A stretch of 26,760 nucleotides of DNA, taken from a bacterium. GTDB taxonomy: Bacteria; Patescibacteria; Paceibacteria; UBA9973. This document shows, in pieces, positions 1-8,360 of this stretch. The notes under the pieces are model-generated. The model made no database searches and was not told the origin of the DNA. It saw nothing but the letters and a program-made list of their open reading frames with translations. The stretch lies in NCBI GenBank assembly GCA_021813235.1, contig JAKALG010000002.1, forward strand, positions 1 to 26,760, written 5' to 3'. How positions within the stretch are numbered: position 1 is the stretch's first letter; every line of letters starts with the position of its first letter. Both the position numbers and the translations under genes were made by a program.

Positions 1-142
1 TCCCTGTTGCGATATAATTTTTCAAGGTCGGATTTCCAATTACAGGAGAGGTCATTAGGGTGCCGTTGGCTAAACCCGTGAAATTGGCGTTAAAATCTGC
101 ACTTTTTATAACAGTGTTTGGTGAAAAGGTTATTAAAGGCAT
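1..142 (-). CDS. Tail fibre-like structural protein, N-terminal part (runs off left edge)
   Basis: An open frame begins at an ATG at 140-142 and continues without a stop to the left edge (47 codons visible). The visible start reads MPLITFSPNTVIKSADFNAN and continues with a Gly/Asn/Thr-rich stretch. An opening of the type 'xADxNANFxGLANG' is common at the start of phage tail fibre or appendage proteins, but no catalytic or binding residue is visible. The start is supported by the shared upstream element TTGACA-N23-ATG that also precedes five other structural genes here. The gene follows the large tail-tip protein with a 36-base gap, which is where fibre genes usually lie. Fibre identity is inferred from position and composition. 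That it is a real gene is fairly secure, because both the start context and the frame fit. Confidence 0.7.
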   Translation of the reverse strand, partial: MPLITFSPNTVIKSADFNANFTGLANGTLMTSPVIGNPTLKNYIATG

Positions 143-179
143 ACATTTTAAGAATACCCTTGAACTGTCAAGCTTTTGC
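143..179 (-). promoter_or_regulatory. Late-module element copy 1 (RCAA-N4-TTGACA-N23-ATG)
   Basis: On the minus strand the site reads GCAA-AAGC-TTGACA, followed by exactly 23 bases and then the ATG at 142. The box in front of the ATG is the weakest TATA match of the set (TCTTAA, then AATGT-ATG). The upstream end touches the stop codon of the 888-residue tail-tip gene. No Shine-Dalgarno sequence is present. Confidence 0.65.
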
Positions 180-2845
180 TAAACGACCCTTGTTACGGGA
201 GAGGACGGGAGGTTTTGGTTTTGTATTTTCTTAACATATCTGTTTAATGTTTCCAATCTCTTTGCAACCTCAGGTAGGCGTGAAGAGGCTTCTATTTCAA
301 CATAATCTGGATTGTAGGTTAAAGAAACAATGGTCGCTATTGCTGCTGACGTGTATTGGATAGTATTATCAAAGACATCTGTGTCCATTATGGCTATGTC
401 CCATAAGGTCAAACCCTTGGCTCCGTAATTTAAGTTCTTAATTTGCATCGTATCTCCTACCTGTATTGACTCAATATTAAACCCTCTGTTTAAATTTTCC
501 CCATTACTATCAGCAATTCTTATCAAAGTTCTTGTTTCGGGGTTTTGTTTGGTATCAAGGATGCTTTTGGCAAAATAGTCAGAGGTTGAATTATCAGTCA
601 CGGTTCCGTCTTGGATATTCTGCTCGTGTTTGCCATAGGTATTGACAGAAGAAGTCCTTGAGTATTGGTTAAACACATTAGGATTGCCTCCGCCTATCAC
701 ATAGGCCTCATTTACAATATCCTCAATTCTTTTGGTAGTCTGTAAAAAGGAGATATCTTTTCCGATTGTGAAGGTATGGTCTGCTTTATTGAGATTAGAT
801 TGTCTGAAATTAACCACATTAGTTGCGGGGTCAACATACCAAAAATACCCTTGGGGAGCCATTGCCACACAGGCGTCAAAAACCTCCTGCAAAGTATTGT
901 GTTTAAAGGTATAAATTACCGTACTTCCAACATTGGGGATACTTGAAGCTGTAAAACTTAGGTTTGAATTGCCATCTGCCACATATTTGTTAATTGCGTC
1001 CTGCATAATATATGAAATGTCCACCCCCGAATAAGTAAGAGTTGTATTACTACTTGAGTCTTTTAAGATTTTATATGAAACCTCAGTCACATAACCCAAA
1101 AGCGTAACATCAACATACTCATTCTTTCCGTCTAAAACAGGGTTGTAAGCGGAGATATAACCAGTATAAAGTTTAGTCCCAGCAGAACTATCAGAGTCAA
1201 CCGCCCAAAGTTCAACCTTGTTGTTTAACGAGACATCGTTTCCTTCACCAAAATTGTCATATTTTCTCCCCAACCTAACAACCAACTGGCCCGCCCCCCC
1301 ATTCAATACGGTTCTATAGGTGGGGTCGGAAATTACATCATCAGACCAGATTGCACTTAAATTTGAAGCTCCATAATCCCAGGCGTCAACGTCCCAAGTG
1401 GCTGAGTCCCAGCTCGTGGGGATACCCGTGTTGTAAACTTTGTAATAGAAACGCTTGAAGGGTGTAAAACCATAAGTAAAAAAAGCATATTGAGCTCCAT
1501 AGACCACACCAGCTTCGTTAATGGCATAAGCTCTAACATAATATTGAGTACCCTTGGCAAGTCCAGTTATTGTTGCTGAAAAAACACCAAGAGTACCCGA
1601 AGCTATTTGTTTAGTATCATTAACAGTGGGCGTTTGATTGGTTGAATATACAACGCCTCTTTCGATAATCGTACCATTTCCATTTGATAATATATTACCA
1701 CCAGTTGAAGCACCTGCTTGACCAATGTTAAAAGGTTGAATGGTAGTAAGAGTACAAAAACCTATAAATATCCAGCCTAGATTATTACCATTATCTACAG
1801 AATGTCCACCCGCCTTCCATACTGCTCCTCCGATAGCCATACAATCAGTTAAAGATAGATAATCTCCATTAACGGTTCCCGTAGACATTGAAAAGGTAAA
1901 ACGGGTTCCGGGAATCGAACTATGCAGGGCAATTAAATTCCCAGGGGCACCAACTGGAGTTATTGTGCTTACCGTTTGTGTTGTTCCTGCGGTTATTAAT
2001 ACGTCAACATTTGGGGAAATAGTAAGAGAATTAAATGTATTAGACTCATAAATTTTAACAGAATCTCCCCTCCCGCTATTAGTTACACCAGTAAGGTTAA
2101 CATTATAATAGGTCATCGCAAGTGCATTGCTATTATTGGCACCCAATGCACCGTTCCCGCTCGTTATATTAATAGTGGAAGTACCAGCATTAACAATACT
2201 TCCAACTATAGGAGCTATAAAACTTGCACAATTTATAGTACCAGTGTTTAAATTGAGAGTAGTATTATTTGAAGCAGACAATGTAAATATTCCTGTAAAA
2301 GTAAGAATAGATGCTCCTAATGTTAATGTTTTCGCACTAACAAAATTTCCTAAATAGTTTTGCGCTGTCACTTTCTTACCGTTAGTATCCAGTCCATAAG
2401 CTACATGATTGATATCGGCTCCTACAAGTGTTAAATCGTCTTGCAGGGTATATGTTCCATTAGATGACGGAAAAAAATGTATATCATAAGGAATAGAAAC
2501 GCCATTTGTTGTTAACGAACCAGACCCTTCTAAAATAATTGGATAGAAAGAGGGACTATAGGTAGATAAAATGACCATGTTGGTTGCCAGCGTTACACTA
2601 CCATTTACTACAAAAACATAAAATCCTCTCTCTAGCGTTATAGTTCCAGATGGGGGATTTCCCATAGTAAGACTTAAACATTGCACATCATAGTCACAAG
2701 TGACTGTATAAGAACCGCTACTTGACAAGGAGTCAAATACTACATCATCCCATTTTGGTATTGAGGCACCCGATGTTCCCCCACTAGAGGAAGCCCAATG
2801 GTTTGTGTCTGACCAATTACCCGTGCCCCCTACCCAATATCGCAT
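179..2845 (-). CDS. Tail-tip (Tal/hub-like) protein with N-terminal beta-rich appendage domains
   Basis: The product has 888 residues. It opens with MRYWVGGTGNWSDTNHWA, a start typical of parallel beta-helix 'GGtGnWsdtnhWs' surface domains, and residues 1-360 are a low-charge, Thr/Gly/Asn-rich repeat region consistent with a beta-helix. About residues 365-460 match the pattern of a fibronectin-III-like domain, with the typical ERGVVYS, GLAKGTQYYVRAYA and YGAQYAFF segments. From about 465 to the end the sequence changes to a baseplate-hub type (GQLVVRLGRKYDNF, VELWAVDSD, VDVTLLGYVTEVSYKIL, QEVFDACVAMAPQGYFWYV), like the hub domain of phage tail-tip proteins. It follows the Dit-like gene by nine bases and has an SD (GGAGT) before its ATG. 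The hub lies at the C-terminus, whereas Tal proteins usually carry it at the N-terminus. It probably caps the tail and contacts the host surface; the exact receptor is unknown. Confidence 0.75.
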   Translation of the reverse strand: MRYWVGGTGNWSDTNHWASSSGGTSGASIPKWDDVVFDSLSSSGSYTVTCDYDVQCLSLTMGNPPSGTITLERGFYVFVVNGSVTLATNMVILSTYSPSFYPIILEGSGSLTTNGVSIPYDIHFFPSSNGTYTLQDDLTLVGADINHVAYGLDTNGKKVTAQNYLGNFVSAKTLTLGASILTFTGIFTLSASNNTTLNLNTGTINCASFIAPIVGSIVNAGTSTINITSGNGALGANNSNALAMTYYNVNLTGVTNSGRGDSVKIYESNTFNSLTISPNVDVLITAGTTQTVSTITPVGAPGNLIALHSSIPGTRFTFSMSTGTVNGDYLSLTDCMAIGGAVWKAGGHSVDNGNNLGWIFIGFCTLTTIQPFNIGQAGASTGGNILSNGNGTIIERGVVYSTNQTPTVNDTKQIASGTLGVFSATITGLAKGTQYYVRAYAINEAGVVYGAQYAFFTYGFTPFKRFYYKVYNTGIPTSWDSATWDVDAWDYGASNLSAIWSDDVISDPTYRTVLNGGAGQLVVRLGRKYDNFGEGNDVSLNNKVELWAVDSDSSAGTKLYTGYISAYNPVLDGKNEYVDVTLLGYVTEVSYKILKDSSSNTTLTYSGVDISYIMQDAINKYVADGNSNLSFTASSIPNVGSTVIYTFKHNTLQEVFDACVAMAPQGYFWYVDPATNVVNFRQSNLNKADHTFTIGKDISFLQTTKRIEDIVNEAYVIGGGNPNVFNQYSRTSSVNTYGKHEQNIQDGTVTDNSTSDYFAKSILDTKQNPETRTLIRIADSNGENLNRGFNIESIQVGDTMQIKNLNYGAKGLTLWDIAIMDTDVFDNTIQYTSAAIATIVSLTYNPDYVEIEASSRLPEVAKRLETLNRYVKKIQNQNLPSSPVTRVV

Positions 2846-2854
2846 AATTTACTC

Positions 2855-3622
2855 CTATTCATAATATTTTGGGGAATATGTAATTTTCCAATTATATCCA
2901 AGATGAGAACCACTTATCGTAGAAAGAGTAAACCCTGTCACTCCTGGCTCCCATCTTGAAAATATCCCCGAATAATCACTGGTAACCCCCGAATTTGTAA
3001 TTGTAAAATTAGCATAATTAGCGACTAGGTCTGATTTATAATTTATTATTCCCGATACTGTTACGATCTCCCCAGTGGGAGAATAACCAAACTGGAATTG
3101 CAGTATATTGCTGTTGCCAGCCCCTGACCCTATAGGATTAATCGTTAAAGTGGGTTCGGCAAATACTGTTCCCGAAATAGTAACTGTTCCCGAATAGGTT
3201 ATTGTCCCCGAAACTACCGTTCCCGATGCGGTAAGCAAAGAACCGTAAGCAAAAGGATTGACACAGAAAAAATCAGCGTCATACTGAACCATTGTCAGGT
3301 TATAAAATTGTGTAGGAATGTCCATTTTTTGTAAGGAGGCGGTATATGTCCTGTCAGAATCTATATTAAAAGCAAGTCCCTTAACTGCAAAGTTTTGTTG
3401 TAAAGTATCAACTGCATTTCTTAAACCCGAAACGGTGGTTGAAAATACCCTGCCTTTTACATTAATAGTCTTACTTTCCCACTCGGCAGCCGTTAATTTA
3501 TCCCCTGGCCTTCTTGAAATGGGAACAACCTGAAAGTTCCTTTTAGGCATTGACCTAAAAGTTAACTCTTCAACTATGTAGCTGACATTATCATCTATCT
3601 GAAGTCCATTTACGCTAATCAT
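2855..3622 (-). CDS. Distal tail protein (Dit-like)
   Basis: This 255-residue protein starts MISVNGLQIDDNVSYIVEEL and contains the segments ISRRPGDKL, INVKGRVFS and LRNAVDTLQQ, and later YDADFFCVNPFAYG. These fit the N-terminal beta domain of Sipho_tail/Dit proteins, which form the ring joining the tail tube to the tip. The region around residues 125-165 is very rich in SGT repeats (TASGTVVSGTITYSG and onward), as expected for a loop or galectin-like insertion. An SD (AGGTG) lies before the ATG, and the start overlaps the tape-measure stop by four bases (ATGA), implying coupled translation. Position between tape measure and tail tip is the canonical Dit position. Confidence 0.75.
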   Translation of the reverse strand: MISVNGLQIDDNVSYIVEELTFRSMPKRNFQVVPISRRPGDKLTAAEWESKTINVKGRVFSTTVSGLRNAVDTLQQNFAVKGLAFNIDSDRTYTASLQKMDIPTQFYNLTMVQYDADFFCVNPFAYGSLLTASGTVVSGTITYSGTVTISGTVFAEPTLTINPIGSGAGNSNILQFQFGYSPTGEIVTVSGIINYKSDLVANYANFTITNSGVTSDYSGIFSRWEPGVTGFTLSTISGSHLGYNWKITYSPKYYE

Positions 3623-5556
3623 ATTGCACCTAAGCGGGCAAGCTCAGTCTCCCTTCCTAAAACATATTTTACTTGTGAAATTATTGTGTCTATGTCATTA
3701 TCGCTTCTTACAACTGGATTGTTAAAGTTAATATTAACTGTCTGTCCTATATTCTTGTTTGGGGTAACAGAGCTTCCCTGAGGCAAATTAACAAGTTCGG
3801 GACCATTTTCCCCGACTAAAGCCACTCCTCCCTGAAAATAAGGAGTGCCAGCCGCTAAATGCGGAATGGAGGGAATTTTGATGCTTACCCCTGGAATTTT
3901 ACTCGCTAAATTATTCGCACCACTTATTAATCCATTAAGAACATCAATTACGGAGTTTACCATACCCTTAACATTTCCCACTATCCAATCAGTGATGCCC
4001 GAAACTATATTCTTGATACCATTCCAAATATCCTTAAAGCCTTTTTGTATTTCTTCCCAGCCTTTTTTCCAGTTGCCGGTAAAAATAGCCATAAATACAC
4101 CAAACAAAACCTCAATTACTCCAAATGCCTCTTGGATTACGCCAGTTATCACAGACATCAAATCGGTTATAAGTTGCTTGTGGGTATTAACAAACTCCGT
4201 GGTTGCTGCTTTTATTTGGTTCCAGTGTAAGATTATAAAGGCCGCAACAGCTCCAATTACTATGGCAACTGGTCCAAAAGCCGCCAAAAATGCTCCCACA
4301 GCCGCAATTACGGGTGCTATGACAACTGCTAGGGCTATGAAACCCAAAACTAAACCCGTTGTCAAAATTAGAGCCAGAGCCGCCACTGCTTCTTTATGTT
4401 GTTGGAAAAATTTAGTAACGGTATCTATTGCGGGAACCAGATTATCTGCTAGAAAAGATGCAATTTTAGTTACCACGGGCAACAGGATTTGCCCAAAGCG
4501 TATAGCAAGAGTGTTAACCGTGGTCGAAAGTCTTGCAAATGCAAAGTCTGCTTCTTGGGAGGCTTTTTGCCATTGTGCGCCAAAAGAATTAGTTCCCGTG
4601 CTTATAGCGGTGAATTTAGTATCCATTCGGTCAAGGTTTTGAAGTAGGGTTAAAAGAGCCGAAGACTGTCTGCCTCCGCCAAATGCCCTTGAAATAACTT
4701 CTGCCTGTTGTGAAGCGGTAAGTCCGGCTTTTTCTAAATGGGTTTTCAAATCTTCAAGGGCGGATGAAAGCCCTTTGTTTCTCATATCATCGGCGAGTTG
4801 GGTTGAGGTAAGTCCTATACTCTTAAGTTCTTTGGCTGCTGCTTTCGTAGGAGCTCCTAACATTGAAAAAGTCATCCTAAGTCTTGTGGCGGCATCTTGG
4901 GCAGGAACCCCAGAGTCTGTCATTGTGGCAAGGGCAGCCCCGACATCCTGAATAGATAATCCAAAAGCTCTTGCGGAAGGTAATATACCCGTAGACATTG
5001 CGTCAGTTAAGTCCTGCATACGCATATTGCCCGCACCGACAATGGCGTTTAAAACCCCCATAGCCTGGGAAGCGTCTTTAATGCCCCCAACACCTGAAAC
5101 AATGCTTGCAACCAAGGCGTTAGACACAGACTCCAAATCAGCATTTCCTACTTTTGCTCCCTCTGCGGCAATTTTCAACAAATCCAGTGCTTGCGTTCCC
5201 CTTACCCCTGCCGATTCTATGTGATAAAGTCCCTGCGCCAATACATTAGCATTAGTTCCAACGCCTGCGGACATATTCAACACTGCCGAGGTCATATTTT
5301 TAACCTCTTGAGAGGTAGCGCCTGTTTGAGTCTGCAATAGTTCCATTGACTGCTCAAAATCTGCGGCAGCTTTTGTCGAATAAGCACCCACCCCTACAAC
5401 AGCAGCGCTTATAGCCACAAAGGCACCGGCTACTATTCCTGCGCCTTCTTTGGCCTGATCCGACAATCCACCCAAATCCTGTTTGGTTTTATCAATACCT
5501 GAGGTATCGGCAGTTGAGGAAATAACAATCTTTAAGTCTTTTTGGGTACTATCCAT
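3619..5556 (-). CDS. Tape measure protein
   Basis: The product has 645 residues. The N-terminal third resembles the TP901-type tape-measure domain (SVSNALVASIVSGVGG, TGILPSARAFGLSIQDVGAA, DAATRLRMTFSMLGAPTKAA, ISRAFGGGRQSSALL). About residues 390-445 form a long hydrophobic block (AALALILTTGLVLGFIALAV and following), as seen where tape measures insert into the membrane during DNA ejection. The C-terminus carries the common end motif FQGGVALVGENGPELV. At about 0.15 nm per residue the length predicts a tail near 95 nm, which is short for a siphovirus. It opens a module: the ATG is preceded by the shared TTGACA-N23-ATG element, and the stop overlaps the Dit start by four bases. Confidence 0.9.
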   Translation of the reverse strand: MDSTQKDLKIVISSTADTSGIDKTKQDLGGLSDQAKEGAGIVAGAFVAISAAVVGVGAYSTKAAADFEQSMELLQTQTGATSQEVKNMTSAVLNMSAGVGTNANVLAQGLYHIESAGVRGTQALDLLKIAAEGAKVGNADLESVSNALVASIVSGVGGIKDASQAMGVLNAIVGAGNMRMQDLTDAMSTGILPSARAFGLSIQDVGAALATMTDSGVPAQDAATRLRMTFSMLGAPTKAAAKELKSIGLTSTQLADDMRNKGLSSALEDLKTHLEKAGLTASQQAEVISRAFGGGRQSSALLTLLQNLDRMDTKFTAISTGTNSFGAQWQKASQEADFAFARLSTTVNTLAIRFGQILLPVVTKIASFLADNLVPAIDTVTKFFQQHKEAVAALALILTTGLVLGFIALAVVIAPVIAAVGAFLAAFGPVAIVIGAVAAFIILHWNQIKAATTEFVNTHKQLITDLMSVITGVIQEAFGVIEVLFGVFMAIFTGNWKKGWEEIQKGFKDIWNGIKNIVSGITDWIVGNVKGMVNSVIDVLNGLISGANNLASKIPGVSIKIPSIPHLAAGTPYFQGGVALVGENGPELVNLPQGSSVTPNKNIGQTVNINFNNPVVRSDNDIDTIISQVKYVLGRETELARLGAI

Positions 5557-5593
5557 ACATCCCCATCATAACTAAAAGTTGTCAAACTATTGT
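5557..5593 (-). promoter_or_regulatory. Late-module element copy 2
   Basis: The minus strand reads ACAA-TAGT-TTGACA, then exactly 23 bases to the tape-measure ATG at 5556. The pre-ATG box is degenerate (GATGGG, then GATGT-ATG). The element starts inside the last codons of the frameshifted tail assembly chaperone extension, whose TAG is at 5587-5589. Confidence 0.65.
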
Positions 5594-5789
5594 TTGCTTC
5601 GTTGGACACTATCTTCTATGGAGGACATCTGAGTCCAACTTTGGACAAGACGAAGAGGTAGTCTGTTATATTCAAAAGGCGTTAAGTGGAATCTTTCGCA
5701 AAATTTCATCATTGCATATTCTCTGGGAACTTTGGTTTCTGAGGTTCTTGAATTAAGGGCGGTTATGAGGTCTTTGGCAAGTCTTTTTT
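5587..5789 (-). CDS. Tail assembly chaperone, C-terminal extension reached by -1 frameshift (T part of G-T)
   Basis: The frame one base back from the chaperone frame is open from the A-run to a TAG at 5587-5589. It adds about 65 residues, beginning KRLAKDLITALNSRTSE and including MMKFCERFHLTPFEYNRLP. It has no good start codon or SD of its own near the overlap. A helical extension whose frame opens exactly at the homopolymer, between tail tube and tape measure, is what lambda-type G-T fusions look like. The segment fills a gap of about 200 bases that otherwise has no gene. Expression through frameshifting is inferred from sequence and gene order. Confidence 0.8.
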
Positions 5790-6110
5790 TTTAGCCTCTA
5801 CCTCCCCGGAGCTTAATAAATCAGCTTGCGTTTGGGATAGCCATTTTATTAAACTAAGCGGAAGTCTTTTTAAGCTATCTATACTTATTGGTAAAGGTCC
5901 ATTTTCGTCTGCAAAATTCCAATCTGCTATCTGCAATACTAGAAGCTCTAGGGTTTTGGAGATGTTGGAGGTAGCTTGTGCCTCCTGTGCGGCATCAATA
6001 GCGCCAACGGTTATGTCATCATAAAACTCAACCCAAGCCCCTTTTATTTGGGGACAATCTTTTTTTACCTTGCCCCGTAAGTCCTGTGCAAATACATTAA
6101 CTGTATCCAT
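5763..6110 (-). CDS. Tail assembly chaperone (G-like, unshifted product)
   Basis: This 115-residue protein starts MDTVNVFAQDLRGKVKKD and ends in an acidic-to-basic tail, EVEAKKKDLPKTS. It lies between the tail tube and tape-measure genes, the fixed position of tail assembly chaperones, which bind the tape measure and recruit tail tube subunits. The ATG follows the tail tube stop as TAG-t-ATG with no SD, so translation is probably coupled. Sequence similarity to any one chaperone family is not obvious to me; the call rests on position, size and the frameshift signal near the 3' end. Confidence 0.8.
   Translation of the reverse strand: MDTVNVFAQDLRGKVKKDCPQIKGAWVEFYDDITVGAIDAAQEAQATSNISKTLELLVLQIADWNFADENGPLPISIDSLKRLPLSLIKWLSQTQADLLSSGEVEAKKKDLPKTS
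5784..5807 (-). promoter_or_regulatory. -1 ribosomal frameshift site with upstream SD-like stimulator
   Basis: The minus strand has GGGGAGGT (5800-5807), seven bases, then nine consecutive A residues (5784-5792), read as GCT-AAA-AAA-AAA-GAC in the zero frame. An A-heptamer lets both tRNAs re-pair after a -1 slip. An SD-like sequence about ten bases upstream of a slippery run is the known stimulator of -1 frameshifting in E. coli dnaX. I do not see a convincing downstream hairpin. Confidence 0.8.
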
Positions 6111-6111
6111 A

Positions 6112-7080
6112 CTATTGATAAGCAGACGATCTGAAATTTCTAAGCGTTATATCGTATTGTTTGCCCTGTAATACATCAACCTCTGCTTCGAACGAAGTCT
6201 TAACTGCAAAATAGTTTTCAAGACCCGTTGAGATAGCCGCATCCGTATAGACTAATTTTGCCAAATTAATGGTTAATTTTTCCGTATTTCCACCTGGCAA
6301 GCCGACACCTGAAGCAGTCAGGATAAGCGATTGTTTGTTTAAGTTGTAATAGTTGTCCCTGTCAACTGTTGATTCAAAATATCTCGTAAATGAGCCTTTA
6401 ATTATAAGTTGCTTCCAAAAAATCCTAGTCGGGGTAGACTGCCCTGACTCAAAAACTGCTTCTGCGTTATTTTCAATATCGAGGGTAAAATCGGTTGTGT
6501 CCAAGAACGAAGATGCGGCTGCCGCAACCAACGAATTGCCAAGTTGCATCTGATAGCTGGCAAACGAAAGCAAAGTCCCCGAAACAGTAGTGGCGGAATA
6601 TGAGCCTGATGTCGGGAAAAAACCTTTAAAGGATGCTTTTGCAGTCATTAGAGACTCTTTGACACTTAAAGCTAGTTTATCAACCGCCATTGAGGCAAAT
6701 TGTTGTGTATCTACTCCCTGATAATTATATAAGGTTGCCGTTAAGGGAGTGTTCCCTGAAACCGTAGTATAGAAAAGATGGTCATAAACTCCTGTTTGGA
6801 CCGTGTTAACATTTTCATTACCCGTTGCCAGCTTTAAGAACCAACCTAAATTAAGTGTATCAACATTAACCTCGACATCTCCTGCGGACTCCTGTTTGCC
6901 TACAACTGAAGAAAACTGTTGTGCCCTTGAAGCCCTTGCGGAGATATCTTTAAGCGGAGTGTGTTTGCCTGCCAATGTGTTCGTTACAAAAGGAATAGCT
7001 GTAGCTGCTACAACCGGAGTGCCCGCAACTGATTCAATCCCTAATCCTAAATAGCCTTGTCTTCCTAGTTTTAGTGCCAT
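6112..7080 (-). CDS. Major tail tube protein
   Basis: This 322-residue protein starts MALKLGRQGYLGLGIESVAG, followed by TPVVAATAIPFVTN; this 'G-x-E-x-x-x-G-T-x-V' opening is typical of siphovirus tail tube proteins. Later segments (LDTTDFTLDIENNAEAVFES, INLAKLVYTDAAISTG, YFAVKTSFEAEVDV) fit the beta-strand pattern of tube subunits. It precedes the tail assembly chaperone and tape measure, the standard order. Two T-T-V-S-G peptides and one L-T-A-S-G are present, probably in exposed loops. It is the first gene of a module with the TTGACA-N23-ATG element and no SD. Confidence 0.85.
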   Translation of the reverse strand: MALKLGRQGYLGLGIESVAGTPVVAATAIPFVTNTLAGKHTPLKDISARASRAQQFSSVVGKQESAGDVEVNVDTLNLGWFLKLATGNENVNTVQTGVYDHLFYTTVSGNTPLTATLYNYQGVDTQQFASMAVDKLALSVKESLMTAKASFKGFFPTSGSYSATTVSGTLLSFASYQMQLGNSLVAAAASSFLDTTDFTLDIENNAEAVFESGQSTPTRIFWKQLIIKGSFTRYFESTVDRDNYYNLNKQSLILTASGVGLPGGNTEKLTINLAKLVYTDAAISTGLENYFAVKTSFEAEVDVLQGKQYDITLRNFRSSAYQ

Positions 7081-7117
7081 ACATTCTTATACTACTTAAA
7101 TCGTGTCAATAGATTGC
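7081..7117 (-). promoter_or_regulatory. Late-module element copy 3
   Basis: The minus strand reads GCAA-TCTA-TTGACA, then exactly 23 bases to the tail tube ATG at 7080. The pre-ATG box is TATAAG followed by AATGT-ATG. The upstream 14 bases are identical to those of the copy at 12280-12316. The element fills the whole gap behind the preceding gene. Confidence 0.75.
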
Positions 7118-7120
7118 AGA

Positions 7121-7564
7121 TTATCGCCATTGGCTTGCGTCTTTACAGTCAAGTATAACCTCGCAAAGCCTGATATTCTGATTTTCTCTATCTATGTAGC
7201 CATAATTAACCTCAAAGGGAACGGTATTAATGCAATTTCCGCCCAAAGTTGGGTCTGCGTCTATCTGGGCTACTAAACTGTCGGTAATTGACCTTAAAAT
7301 TGTTTCTGCGGTATTTGAACCGAAGTTTTGCTTATTCCTGTCTATAAAGATGCGGATGGTAAACCTGTAAATTCTTTCATTTCGTGAATTATCTAAAATC
7401 TTGCCCTTGAGGGTTTGCAAAGTAATTGTAGCCGCAGGAAAACCCGCCAAATCCGTTAACTCTTGGTCAAAGATGTTAGCGCTTCTGATATTTACTACTG
7501 ATGGTATCAATGTATTTTTTAGATAATTAGAGATGCCTGTGGCACCTGTTCCTTGTAAGCTCAT
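7121..7564 (-). CDS. Tail terminator / tail completion protein
   Basis: A 147-residue protein (MSLQGTGATGISNYLKNTLI, ending CKDASQWR). The pattern of an N-terminal helix, a central strand pair (ERIYRFTIRIFIDRNKQ) and a helix (ETILRSITDSLVAQIDAD) matches the small alpha/beta fold of tail terminator proteins (lambda gpU / HK97 gp10-neighbour type), which stop tube growth and join tail to head. It overlaps the gp10-like gene by four bases (ATGA) and is the last gene before the tail tube module. The call is mainly from position and size. Confidence 0.65.
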   Translation of the reverse strand: MSLQGTGATGISNYLKNTLIPSVVNIRSANIFDQELTDLAGFPAATITLQTLKGKILDNSRNERIYRFTIRIFIDRNKQNFGSNTAETILRSITDSLVAQIDADPTLGGNCINTVPFEVNYGYIDRENQNIRLCEVILDCKDASQWR

Positions 7565-8025
7565 ATTTTACCCGCCGCTTTCAAAACTATATTATTAATT
7601 GCTTCCGAGAAATATCTTTGTATATCGTCAACTTTTGCCTCTAAAGCCGGGAACATAAATGGTTTTGCCGCAAATCCCGGGTGCATTACTCTTCTATAAG
7701 GATTTAGTGCACCGTTCCAAAACAAAGCCTGTTTATTGACTGGATTAATAGCGTGCGCTTTAGTACCGTATTCAATCATAATTCCATATTTGGCGATACT
7801 TGAATCCTGCAAGACGGTTCCCACTAGGCCATTTGAACTGACAGAAGGCAGAATTGACCTTCTAAGCGTTCCTGTTTTATATGGAGCTCGTCTTTGTGCC
7901 TCTTGCTGAACCACGTTAGTCGACTTAACCATAGCCTGTTTTATTTGAGGTTCTATGTCCGCTTTTGCAAGCGTCAAGTCGTTCTCAAACTGGTCCAACC
8001 CTTGTATAACTAAATGAATGGGCAT
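7561..8025 (-). CDS. HK97 gp10-like head-tail/tail completion protein
   Basis: A 154-residue protein with the hallmark segments of the HK97-gp10 family: MVKSTNVVQQEAQRRAPYKT followed by GTLRRSI, then YGIMIEYGTKAHAI, and near the end HPGFAAKPFMFPALE. The family acts at the head-tail junction during tail completion. The ATG has a strong SD (GGAGGA, nine bases upstream) and overlaps the preceding stop by one base (TAATG). Confidence 0.9.
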   Translation of the reverse strand: MPIHLVIQGLDQFENDLTLAKADIEPQIKQAMVKSTNVVQQEAQRRAPYKTGTLRRSILPSVSSNGLVGTVLQDSSIAKYGIMIEYGTKAHAINPVNKQALFWNGALNPYRRVMHPGFAAKPFMFPALEAKVDDIQRYFSEAINNIVLKAAGKI

Positions 8026-8360
8026 TATTGTATTTCCTCCACATAATATTCAATATGTTGTGCCAATCCATAATCAAAGTTTTGCTTACCTTTAACGATA
8101 TACTTCTTATTATCTGTTCCCGAAACCGTAGTCAGCCTGTCAGTCTCTAAAATCCCCGAATTGGTAGTAAAAATTGTATATGCTTTACCGAAAGCCCCAT
8201 TGTTAAGCGCTATAACTTCGGGTGCCGAGGGTTGAATGTTAACGGGGACAGCGGCCAATGAAATATCTGCTACAAAGCCCTCTTTAGTGGTTGAGCCCGA
8301 ATCAAGAGCCAAGTGTTCAACTGATACATATTTTGTCGTAAAAACATTTGCAATACTCAT
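8025..8360 (-). CDS. Head closure (stopper) protein
   Basis: This 111-residue, strand-rich protein (MSIANVFTTKYVSVEHLALD, ending HIEYYVEEIQ) lies between the connector adaptor and the gp10-like gene, the place of head closure proteins of the HK97 gp7 / SPP1 gp16 type. It contains T-T-N-S-G and T-T-V-S-G peptides about 16 residues apart. Its ATG follows the upstream stop directly (TAAATG) without an SD, implying coupling. No diagnostic motif is visible, so the call rests on size, composition and order. Confidence 0.6.
   Translation of the reverse strand: MSIANVFTTKYVSVEHLALDSGSTTKEGFVADISLAAVPVNIQPSAPEVIALNNGAFGKAYTIFTTNSGILETDRLTTVSGTDNKKYIVKGKQNFDYGLAQHIEYYVEEIQ

Noticed and set aside
3845..4642. 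265-residue plus-strand frame
   Set aside because: It lies antisense within the tape-measure gene, whose motifs are clear. It has biased low-complexity composition and no SD.
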